From: an uncultured Collinsella sp.
GTDB lineage: Bacteria > Actinomycetota > Coriobacteriia > Coriobacteriales > Coriobacteriaceae
DNA length: 20,381 nucleotides
Reading direction: 5' to 3'
Assembly: GCA_900546825.1 (NCBI GenBank)
Contig: UREE01000032.1
Location: 1 to 20,381 of the forward strand
Shown: positions 13,975 through 20,381 of the stretch, piece after piece
How positions within the stretch are numbered: the first letter of the stretch is position 1
How the letters are laid out: every line of letters starts with the position of its first letter
Notes under the pieces: generated by a model
Told to the model about the DNA's origin: nothing
Seen by the model: only the letters and a program-made list of their open reading frames with translations
Databases searched by the model: none
Program-made: the position numbers and the translations under genes

Positions 13975-14006
13975 GGCATTTTGTACGTTCTACGTGCTAA
14001 AATGCC
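13975..14006 (+). promoter_or_regulatory. Strong hairpin in the mihF 5' leader
   Basis: GGCATTTTGTACGT (13975-13988) pairs with ACGTGC-T-AAAATGCC (13992-14006), leaving a three-base TCT loop, one G-U pair and one bulged T. It is not followed by T residues, so it is not a terminator. It lies downstream of the predicted promoter and 42 bases before the start codon. It could be an mRNA stabiliser or, as DNA, a palindromic binding site. Confidence 0.5.
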
Positions 14007-14047
14007 AATTATTGAATCAGATATAACCCAACTATTTGGAGGTACGA

Positions 14048-14356
14048 ATGGCACTCCCTCAGCTTACCGACGAGCAGCGCAAGCAGGCTCTTGAGAAGGC
14101 TGCTGCCGCACGTCACGCCCGCGCTGAGCTTCGCGAGCAGATCAAGAAGGGCGAGAAGTCCCTCGAGTCCGTGCTCAACTCCGATGACCCCATCGCTTCC
14201 CGCATGAAGGTTTCCACCCTCATCGAGTCTCTCCCCGGTTATGGCAAGGCCAAGGCCGCCAAGATCATGGAGGAGCTCGGTATCTCCGCTACTCGTCGCG
14301 TCCAGGGCCTCGGTGTCCGTCAGCGCGAGCAGCTCCTCGAGCAGCTGACCAAATAA
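14048..14356 (+). CDS. mihF: Integration host factor, actinobacterial type (mIHF)
   Basis: Nucleoid-associated DNA-binding protein of 102 residues, distinct from the proteobacterial IHF alpha/beta pair. The sequence MALPQLTDEQRKQALEKAAA starts a basic N-terminal helix. The C-terminal half contains LIESLPGYGKAKAAKIMEEL, a helix-two-turn-helix (HhH-like) DNA-binding segment typical of mIHF. The ATG at 14048 has GGAGG five bases upstream, while the in-frame GTG at 14036 would fall just before that site. The position directly before gmk and rpoZ is the conserved actinobacterial arrangement and helps place this part of the window in that phylum. Confidence 0.92.
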   Translation: MALPQLTDEQRKQALEKAAAARHARAELREQIKKGEKSLESVLNSDDPIASRMKVSTLIESLPGYGKAKAAKIMEELGISATRRVQGLGVRQREQLLEQLTK

Positions 14357-14926
14357 GTGAGCGCTCAGGATTCCAAGCTCTTTGTGATTTCTGGACCGTC
14401 AGGCGCAGGCAAGGGTACGCTCGTCACTCGTGTGCGCGAGCGCCGCTCGAACCTGGGTCTGACGGTTTCGGCTACCACGCGAGCACCACGCAAAGGTGAG
14501 GTCGACGGCGTCAACTACTTTTTTCTGACGCGCGAGGAGTTCGACCGCCGCGTGGCAAACGGTGAGTTTGTTGAGTGGGCCGAGGTCCACGGTAACTGCT
14601 ACGGCACGTTGGTGAGCGAGGTCACATCCAAGCTCGCCTCGGGCTCGTCTCTGATTTTGGAGATCGATGTCCAGGGCGCCCTGCAGGTGAAGGAGCGTTT
14701 CCCCGAGGCCGTGCTGATCTTTATCAAGCCGCCTTCGCTTGAGGTGCTCCGCGAGCGTCTAGTCGGTCGCGGTACCGAGACGCCCGAGACGATTGAGCTG
14801 CGTATGGCAAACGCCGCCGATGAGCTTGCCCTTGCCGACCGCTACGACGACGTCGTGGTGAATGACGATCTCGACCGCGCGACCGATGAGCTCGTTCGCG
14901 TTCTCGATATGCATGAAAGGATCTGA
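14357..14926 (+). CDS. gmk: Guanylate kinase
   Basis: Phosphorylates GMP and dGMP to the diphosphates with ATP; essential for GTP supply and (p)ppGpp balance. The 189 residues are standard. The P-loop GPSGAGKGT lies at 13-21, followed by the GMP-binding SATTRAPRKGEVDGVNYFF segment and ILEIDVQGA, which carries conserved Asp/Gln residues. The start is GTG at 14357, immediately after the mihF stop, with no gap, so translation is probably coupled; no strong separate ribosome binding site is visible. Confidence 0.95.
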   Translation: MSAQDSKLFVISGPSGAGKGTLVTRVRERRSNLGLTVSATTRAPRKGEVDGVNYFFLTREEFDRRVANGEFVEWAEVHGNCYGTLVSEVTSKLASGSSLILEIDVQGALQVKERFPEAVLIFIKPPSLEVLRERLVGRGTETPETIELRMANAADELALADRYDDVVVNDDLDRATDELVRVLDMHERI

Positions 14927-14931
14927 GGTCC

Positions 14932-15213
14932 GTGTCCGTTGTAAAGCCTTGCATTGACGATCTTCTGGAGAAGACCGATCACAACCGCTTCCTGCTCGCT
15001 TCGCTTGCCTCCAAGCGCGCCTGCGACATCAATAGCATGCTGCGTGGCCAGCACAACCGCGTACTTGCCGTCCAGGATGTCGATGACATCACCATCGGGC
15101 TTTCCGGTGCCGATACCATCTCGATGGCTATGGACGAGATTGTCGACGGCGACATCTCTTACGACGAGGCCCGTTACGAGAAGGCGCTCGGCCACAAGGT
15201 TGCTGAAGCCTAA
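14932..15213 (+). CDS. rpoZ: DNA-directed RNA polymerase omega subunit
   Basis: Small subunit that helps beta-prime fold and assemble into RNA polymerase. The 93 residues have the family pattern: an N-terminal PCIDDLLEKTDHNRFLLASLASKRACDI helix with the conserved ASKRA core, and an acidic C-terminus ending in EDAR-like SYDEARYEKALG. The start GTG at 14932 is five bases after gmk and is preceded by AAGGATCTGAGG. The gmk-rpoZ order is widely conserved in bacteria, which supports the call despite the short length. The next gene starts at the base after its stop. Confidence 0.93.
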   Translation: MSVVKPCIDDLLEKTDHNRFLLASLASKRACDINSMLRGQHNRVLAVQDVDDITIGLSGADTISMAMDEIVDGDISYDEARYEKALGHKVAEA

Positions 15214-16458
15214 ATGGCGGCTCGCGTCTGCCTAGTCCACTATCACGAGGTTGGGCTGAAGGGCAAGAACCGCGCACATTTTGAGCATATCCTCATGGAT
15301 AACATCAAGGCGGCCTTGGCCGCCTTTTCCGTGAATGCCGTGTCTCGAATTTCCGGTTATATCCTCGTGACCTTTAACGAACATCAGGCCGACGAGGCGG
15401 CGCGTGTCATTCGCACCGTTCCCGGCGTTGCCCGTGTGTCTTTGGCGTATCACACCAACCGCGACCCGCAGGAGTACTGCGCCGCCGCCGTGAAGGCGCT
15501 GCGCGAGTTTGGTTCCTTCGATTCGTTTAAGGTGCACGCCAAGCGCTCCAATACTGACTATGAGCTCACCTCGATCGATATCAATCGTCAGGTGGGCGAG
15601 GTACTGTGTGAGGCCTTCCCCGATAAAAAGGTTCAAATGCACGACCCCGATGCGATGGTGCACGTACTGGTGGTCCAGGGTAGCGTTTACGTGTACGCAC
15701 GCTCCGAGCGCGGCGTGGGCGGTCTGCCGGTGGGATCTGCCGGCAAGGTCGTGACGCTTCTGTCGTCGGGTATCGATTCTCCGGTGGCGACTTGGATGCT
15801 CGCGCGTCGCGGCGCGGTCTGCGTGCCGGTGCATTTCTCCGGTCGTCCGCAGACGCCCGATACGAGCGAGTATTTGGTGCAGGATATCATCCGTGCGCTT
15901 GAGCCGGGTGTCCAGATCGGCCGCCTGTACGTGGTGCCGTTTGGCGACTGCCAGCGTGAGATTTCGGTCACCTGTCCCAGCAACCTGCGCGTGATCATGT
16001 ATCGCCGCATTATGTATTCGGTTGCCGAGCGCATTGCACACATCGAGGGTGCCAGGGCCATCGTTACGGGCGAATCGCTTGGGCAGGTTGCCTCCCAAAC
16101 GCTTGAGAACATCATGGCCGTCAACGAAGCCGTGAAGATTCCCGTGTTCCGCCCTCTCATCGGTTCGGACAAGCAGGAGATCATCGCGCGCGCTGAGGAG
16201 ATCGGTACGTTCGATATCTCGACTGAGGCCGCTCCCGACTGCTGCACGCTATTTATGCCGCGCCGTCCCGAGACGCACGCTAAACTCGATGCCGTGCATG
16301 AGGCCTGGGAGTTGTTCGATCACGAGGAGATGATCGAGCGCCTGCTCAAGCAGACCGAGTACATCGACTTCGAGAGCAACACGTATAAGGCCCCTAAGAC
16401 CTTAAAGCGCAAACATTCGGAGCTTGCTCCGCGTGAGATTTACCAAGATCACGAGTAA
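15214..16458 (+). CDS. thiI: tRNA uracil 4-sulfurtransferase ThiI
   Basis: Adenylates U8 of tRNA and transfers sulfur to make 4-thiouridine, a near-UV sensor; in some bacteria it also serves thiamine thiazole synthesis. The 414 residues comprise an N-terminal ferredoxin-like part, a THUMP domain (about 60-165) and a PP-loop ATPase with SGIDSPV (185-191). DCCTLF holds the conserved cysteines near residue 345. There is no C-terminal rhodanese domain, as in the short Bacillus-type enzyme, which receives sulfur directly from a dedicated cysteine desulfurase. No thiamine genes are nearby, so tRNA modification is the likelier role. It starts at the base after the rpoZ stop and is last in the operon. 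Confidence 0.94.
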   Translation: MAARVCLVHYHEVGLKGKNRAHFEHILMDNIKAALAAFSVNAVSRISGYILVTFNEHQADEAARVIRTVPGVARVSLAYHTNRDPQEYCAAAVKALREFGSFDSFKVHAKRSNTDYELTSIDINRQVGEVLCEAFPDKKVQMHDPDAMVHVLVVQGSVYVYARSERGVGGLPVGSAGKVVTLLSSGIDSPVATWMLARRGAVCVPVHFSGRPQTPDTSEYLVQDIIRALEPGVQIGRLYVVPFGDCQREISVTCPSNLRVIMYRRIMYSVAERIAHIEGARAIVTGESLGQVASQTLENIMAVNEAVKIPVFRPLIGSDKQEIIARAEEIGTFDISTEAAPDCCTLFMPRRPETHAKLDAVHEAWELFDHEEMIERLLKQTEYIDFESNTYKAPKTLKRKHSELAPREIYQDHE

Positions 16459-16468
16459 TTTTGTGCAT

Positions 16469-16501
16469 AGACCGACGATGCGTCTGCATCGTCGGTCTTT
16501 T
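16469..16501 (+). terminator. Intrinsic terminator after thiI
   Basis: Perfect 13-base stem AGACCGACGATGC (16469-16481) with its complement (16486-16498), a GTCT loop, then TTT. It lies 10 bases after the thiI stop and separates the mihF operon from the com genes. Confidence 0.9.
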
Positions 16502-16575
16502 GCTATCTGGGCATTTTGCGGCTAAGTGTTCATTTGCTGACGCGTGCTTGAATAAATGGACAGATTTGTGCAAGG

Positions 16576-16616
16576 TTTTGGTCAGCTTTTGGTTTGACCG
16601 CTAAAACCGGTTTTGG
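16576..16616. repeat. Cluster of TTTTGGT motifs and an AAAACCGGTTTT palindrome upstream of comEA
   Basis: TTTTGGT occurs at 16576-16582 and 16587-16593, 11 bases (one helical turn) apart. A perfect 12-base palindrome AAAACCGGTTTT follows at 16603-16614. The cluster sits 56-96 bases before comEA, where a regulator could bind. I could not identify a convincing promoter. Confidence 0.35.
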
Positions 16617-16671
16617 AGCGTGGCTGTTGCAGGGCTCTTTTCCTGACACGATGTTGTTGGGAGGTTTTGCT

Positions 16672-17385
16672 ATGGCGCAGCGCGAACAACACGAACGGGT
16701 CAAACGGATGGACCGCTTGGCGGACAAGCTGCTCGGTCATAAGGCAGTGGTGATGGCGATACTGGTTGTCATTGCGATGGCGAGCGGCTTGGCGATGGCG
16801 AACCTTGGCGGCGGTGCCGGTGGCGTGTCGTTTGAGCGCACTGACGGTTCGGGCTCGTTGGTGGAGCCGGGATCCGGTGATGCCTCGAGCGGAAAGACAT
16901 CCGAAGGTTCTTCGACTAAGGCTTCTGCTGCGGCAGAGGTTTATGTCGATGTTGATGGCGCCGTTGTGTCGCCCGGCGTATATCGTCTCAAGGACGGCGC
17001 GCGGGTGGCTCAGGCGATTGATGCCGCCGGCGGGCTGGCGCCCGAAGCAGACGTTACGGGGCTTAATCGTGCATCCAAGGTCACTGATGGACAAAAAATT
17101 CACGTTCCAACGGTAGGGGAGCAGCAGGTGTCCATTGCGGAAGCCGGTGTTGATGGTGGGACTTCCGCATCATCAGGCGTCGGTGGCGCAACAGGCCTAG
17201 TAAACATTAATACGGCAAGCTCGGCAGAGCTGCAGACGCTCTCGGGAATCGGTCCCTCAATGGCACAGTCGATTATCGATGAACGGACAAAGAACGGTGC
17301 TTTTGCTTCGGTTGACGATCTGATGCGCGTGTCGGGAATCGGCGAGAAGAAGCTTGCCAAAATCAAAGATTGCATCTGCGTATGA
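16672..17385 (+). CDS. comEA: ComEA-family DNA-binding competence protein
   Basis: Membrane-anchored receptor that binds incoming double-stranded DNA outside the membrane and passes it to ComEC. The 237 residues have a cytoplasmic N-terminus, one membrane segment (about 25-45), a Gly/Ser/Thr-rich linker (46-88), an SLBB domain (about 89-146, with VDVDGAVVSPGVYRL) and a C-terminal helix-hairpin-helix pair (about 176-235, with NINTASSAELQTLSGIGPS and VSGIGEKKLAKI). The start at 16672 is supported by GGGAGG seven bases upstream; the frame opens earlier but without such a site. Its stop overlaps the comEC start in ATGA. No pilus genes or regulators are in view, so natural transformation cannot be concluded from this pair alone. 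Confidence 0.93.
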   Translation: MAQREQHERVKRMDRLADKLLGHKAVVMAILVVIAMASGLAMANLGGGAGGVSFERTDGSGSLVEPGSGDASSGKTSEGSSTKASAAAEVYVDVDGAVVSPGVYRLKDGARVAQAIDAAGGLAPEADVTGLNRASKVTDGQKIHVPTVGEQQVSIAEAGVDGGTSASSGVGGATGLVNINTASSAELQTLSGIGPSMAQSIIDERTKNGAFASVDDLMRVSGIGEKKLAKIKDCICV

Positions 17386-19685
17386 GTGCGACCGAGCGAG
17401 AGCACGTGATGCCTCCGCGGCCCCTGATTCCGTGGACGATGGCCCTGTGTGCCGGCATGTGCGTGAGCTGCGCCCTGGTGCTCAGCATAGCCGCTGATGC
17501 GCTGCTGGGGGAGCGGGCGACGGCGGTCGGGCCGCTATGGGCCATTCCCGTTGCGGCAGCGGTTTTCGTTGTGCTGGCTCACTCTTGTGCGGGGCTTGCC
17601 CCTTTGAAGCGGTGGCTGTATGCCGCGTCCGTCGGTCTCGTGGCGGGAGCGGTCGTCTCGGCGTGGTGGGCTGTGGGTGCGCTAAGCGCCTCGAGGGCGC
17701 TCGACGGTCGAGCGGCAAGCGGCCTCGAGTTTGTCGTGCAGGGTGATCCATCCATAAACGACGACGTGTATTCCTATACCTGCGAGGCACACGCGGACGG
17801 TAAGAACTTGGCAACGGTTCGCCTATCGTGTGATCGTGAGCTCAAGGTCGGGGCGCACGTGCGTGTTATCGGTCGCGTTTCACGTTTTGAGAACGATGCA
17901 TATGGACGATCGCGCGTGCTCCGAGGCGAGGTGCGCAAGGTTAAAGCCGTTCGAATCGTGTCGGTCGATGAGGGCTCTCCGGTGCCGCTGCTTCGGCTGA
18001 GAAATGGGCTGCTTGCGTCCATCGTGCCTGCGACCGACCCGGCGCGTGCGCTCATAGCCGGTGTCGTCTGCGGTCGTTCGGCCGAGCTGCGCGCCCAGCC
18101 GGCGGGCGACTGGTTTTCGGTGACGGGAACGGCGCATCTTATCGCCGTCTCGGGCAGCCATTTGGCTATCGTGGGGTTTGTAATCGAGGGTGTATTGCAA
18201 AAGACTCGGTGCTCACGTGGTCTTCAGCGGGCGATATTGGCGATAACGCTTGTGGGCTATGCTGCCTTTACGGGCGCGTCTCCCTCGGCCGTGCGTGCGT
18301 GCTGCATGGTGTTCGTGACGCTTGTCGTAAACGGCGCGGGGCGTCGTCGGCACGGCCTTTCGGCACTCTTCGTAACCATGTCCATCTTTGTGCTACTGCG
18401 GCCGACGGTGCTGTTCGAGATGGGCTTTCAGCTTTCATGCGCCAGCGTCTTAGCCATTCTGTGCTTTTGTCCCTATGCGACCTACGCGTTGGGTGAGCTA
18501 GGAGTGCCATCGGGCGTTGCCAGCGTGCTTTCCGTCACGCTGTGCTCGCAACTGGCGACACTTCCCATTACCATTCCTGCCTTCGGTACATTCTCGCTCA
18601 TTGCTCCGTTGGCAAATGCGGTCATCGGTCCGGTGGTGAGCGTACTGCTCGCTGTGTCGATCGTGCTGGCTCCCTTTTCGCTCGTGGGACCGTTGCGGAC
18701 TTGGGCGCTCGTTGTGCCCATGATTGCCGCCCGTTGCGCGCTGTTCTTCGAGCAGCTGTTTGCAGCCGTGCCGGGTGCATACGTGAGCGTGCCGCCCGAT
18801 AGCATGTGGATTTACCTAGTGCCGTGTTTTCTGGCGGTTCTGCTGGTCTGGTGGCCGCGTCCCCGTGCACGTCCTATGGCGGTGGGGCTTGCAAGCCTGA
18901 TGCTCTTGGCTGCGATTCCGTACGTCTATTGGGATCGATTCGCTCCGCCTTCGGTGACGGTTCTCGATGTGGGCCAGGCCGATGCGATTCTTATCCGCCA
19001 AGGCGGCGCAGTAGCTCTCGTCGACTGCGGGCTCGACGAGCGTGTGGTTGCGGCGTTGGTTCGCAATAACGTGCACCATATCGATGCCGTTTTTGTGACG
19101 CATTGGGATGAGGACCACTGGGGTGGTTTGCCTGCCGTGCTCGAACAGTTTTCGGTCGGAACGATTGCCGTGGCGGCGGATGCGCTGGAGGATGCTCCTG
19201 CCGAGGTATTGAACCGACCTGGCGTGGAGTATCGGCAGGTGCGCCGTGGGGATACGGTCGACATCGGCTCATTTTGCGCCCGCGTGATGTGGCCATTCGA
19301 GTCCGTGGATGGCGAGGGAAATGAGGACTCGCTTGTCCTTCTGCTCTCTTATGTTCAGGAAGGCAAGGGCCTGCGTATGCTCCTCACCGGTGATGCCGAG
19401 CTCGACCAAGAGCGGGAATTCGTGCAGGAGGTGGGGGATATCGATGTCCTTAAACTTGGGCATCACGGCTCCAAGGTTTCAGTCGATGGCGAGTTGCTGG
19501 ACGTCCTGAAGCCCGAGCTTTCCCTCGCAAGCGCCGGTGAGGGGAATCGATACGGCCATCCGTCCGATGCCTGCATCGATGCCGTTAAGGAAGCGGGTGG
19601 TGTGTTCGCGTGTACCATCGAACACGGCGACATTACCGTCACACCGACTGCGAATGGCTTTGCGATGCGATGCCAGCGACCGTGA
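17382..19685 (+). CDS. comEC: ComEC/Rec2-family DNA uptake channel
   Basis: Polytopic membrane protein that conducts single-stranded DNA into the cytoplasm. The 767 residues have N-terminal membrane segments (about 10-100) around a soluble OB-like region, the central Competence domain with many hydrophobic helices (about 215-520, including GTAHLIAVSGSHLAIVGF), and a C-terminal metallo-beta-lactamase domain (about 525-767). The latter has DVGQADAIL, THWDEDHWGG and LGHHGSKVS, the metal-binding motifs proposed to act as a nuclease on the non-transported strand. DVGQADA replaces the commoner DVGQGDA. The ATG at 17382 overlaps the comEA stop; Met at 17409 is an alternative. Both domains are complete, unlike in some species where they are separate. 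Confidence 0.94.
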   Translation: MSATEREHVMPPRPLIPWTMALCAGMCVSCALVLSIAADALLGERATAVGPLWAIPVAAAVFVVLAHSCAGLAPLKRWLYAASVGLVAGAVVSAWWAVGALSASRALDGRAASGLEFVVQGDPSINDDVYSYTCEAHADGKNLATVRLSCDRELKVGAHVRVIGRVSRFENDAYGRSRVLRGEVRKVKAVRIVSVDEGSPVPLLRLRNGLLASIVPATDPARALIAGVVCGRSAELRAQPAGDWFSVTGTAHLIAVSGSHLAIVGFVIEGVLQKTRCSRGLQRAILAITLVGYAAFTGASPSAVRACCMVFVTLVVNGAGRRRHGLSALFVTMSIFVLLRPTVLFEMGFQLSCASVLAILCFCPYATYALGELGVPSGVASVLSVTLCSQLATLPITIPAFGTFSLIAPLANAVIGPVVSVLLAVSIVLAPFSLVGPLRTWALVVPMIAARCALFFEQLFAAVPGAYVSVPPDSMWIYLVPCFLAVLLVWWPRPRARPMAVGLASLMLLAAIPYVYWDRFAPPSVTVLDVGQADAILIRQGGAVALVDCGLDERVVAALVRNNVHHIDAVFVTHWDEDHWGGLPAVLEQFSVGTIAVAADALEDAPAEVLNRPGVEYRQVRRGDTVDIGSFCARVMWPFESVDGEGNEDSLVLLLSYVQEGKGLRMLLTGDAELDQEREFVQEVGDIDVLKLGHHGSKVSVDGELLDVLKPELSLASAGEGNRYGHPSDACIDAVKEAGGVFACTIEHGDITVTPTANGFAMRCQRP

Positions 19686-19693
19686 CGACGTCG

Positions 19694-19723
19694 TTGGCGT
19701 GTGGTGGGCCCCTGGGCTAGAAT
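19694..19723 (+). promoter_or_regulatory. Possible promoter of holA
   Basis: TTGGCG (19694-19699) and TAGAAT (19718-19723) with an 18-base spacer, just after comEC and 41 bases before holA. It would allow holA, an essential gene, to be expressed independently of the com genes. Confidence 0.45.
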
Positions 19724-19763
19724 GGCACGGAACGAATACGAAGGCCTGCGGGAGGGGGGCGCA

Positions 19764-20381
19764 ATGTCCGAAACCGGTTTGCTGCCGGCATATCTGATCG
19801 TCGGTACCGACGGAGTTAAGCGCGACCACGCCGTCTCGCGTATGAAAGCGCGTCTGGAAAAGTCGGGTATGGTCGAGTTCAACCTCGACGAGCGAGACAT
19901 GACCAAGGACCCCGATATCGAGTCCATTATCGGATCGCTTAACACCTTTCCGATGGGCAGTGAGTTTCGTCTGGTAATCCTCGATGGCTGCTCAAAGCTC
20001 GCTAAGGCGGTCTCGGAGCCGCTCGTTGGGTATCTGGCGAGTCCCAGCCCCACAACGGTCTGCCTCATCATCGCCGACTCACTTTCCAAGAATACGCGCC
20101 TGTATAAGGCAATCGCCAAGATCGACAAGAAGGCTATCGTCGATTGCTCGGGTACCAAGCGCTGGGAACTGCCGCGCCGTGTTCAGCAGATGGCGACGCA
20201 GCGCGGTAAGTCGATTTCGACGGCGGCCGCCGAGGAGCTCGTCTCGCGTTCGGGCGAAAACACGCGCATGCTCGATAACGACTTGGCTAAGCTTGCCCAG
20301 ATGGTCGAGTCGCCTCAGATTGAACTTGCCGATGTTGCGCGCTGGATTGTCCGTACGGCCGAGGTTCAACCCTGGGACTTC
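19764..20381 (+). CDS. holA: DNA polymerase III delta subunit, 3' end cut by window
   Basis: Clamp-loader subunit that opens the beta sliding clamp during replication. I translated 206 codons from the ATG at 19764 to the window end; full proteins have about 320-345 residues. Family features are the N-terminal PAYLIVGTDGVKRDHAVSRM segment, FNLDERD, LNTFPMGSEFRLVILDG (the degenerate AAA+ core) and, near the end, ELVSRSGENTRMLDNDLAKL, the conserved delta motif after the core. The start has a GGAGGGGGG site. holA commonly follows comEC in bacterial genomes, which supports both calls. It is probably followed by rpsT or another housekeeping gene outside the window, but that is not seen. Confidence 0.93.
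   Translation, partial: MSETGLLPAYLIVGTDGVKRDHAVSRMKARLEKSGMVEFNLDERDMTKDPDIESIIGSLNTFPMGSEFRLVILDGCSKLAKAVSEPLVGYLASPSPTTVCLIIADSLSKNTRLYKAIAKIDKKAIVDCSGTKRWELPRRVQQMATQRGKSISTAAAEELVSRSGENTRMLDNDLAKLAQMVESPQIELADVARWIVRTAEVQPWDF

Overview
The window looks like two unrelated pieces of bacterial DNA joined inside one gene. Bases 1 to about 4,780 are AT-rich, with Firmicutes-style promoters, strong GGAGG ribosome binding sites and clostridial gene families. They suggest a gut clostridium, possibly Lachnospiraceae (inference). From about 4,800 to 20,381 the DNA is GC-rich, with GC-ending codons and an actinobacterial-type integration host factor. This suggests the Coriobacteriia, with Collinsella the likeliest genus (inference from gene content and composition; no database search was possible). 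The switch falls in the last ~25 codons of adhE. It could be an assembly chimera made at a conserved stretch, or a real recombination.

Left piece (1-4,700): a leftward operon of an uncharacterised protein, a HAD/Cof phosphatase and uppP (cut by the window start); a divergent, secreted coiled-coil/SleB-type cell wall hydrolase; a bidirectional terminator; a convergent APH-family kinase; and the terminator and final codons of a clostridial adhE.

Right piece: the body of adhE (leftward); a 261-bp element in which a C-terminal fragment of a REP-associated (RAYT/Y1-type) transposase lies between two 27-bp inverted repeats; rpmB (leftward) with its terminator; then a long rightward series. That series begins with a leader holding mutually exclusive hairpins and an intrinsic terminator, followed by pyrR-pyrB-pyrC-pyrK-pyrD-pyrF, which covers most of de novo UMP synthesis (carA, carB and pyrE are absent here). 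pyrD carries an apparent 4-base deletion that throws its last ~30 codons out of frame. Next come mihF-gmk-rpoZ-thiI, closed by a strong terminator, then the DNA-uptake genes comEA-comEC, and holA (DNA polymerase III delta), cut by the window end.

I found no CRISPR array, tRNA or rRNA, and no clear new multi-gene defence or metabolic system. The items most worth a second look are the adhE junction, the pyrD frameshift, the internally deleted RAYT element beside the rpmB terminator, and the pyr leader. Several leader hairpins and operator-like repeats are reported with lower confidence.
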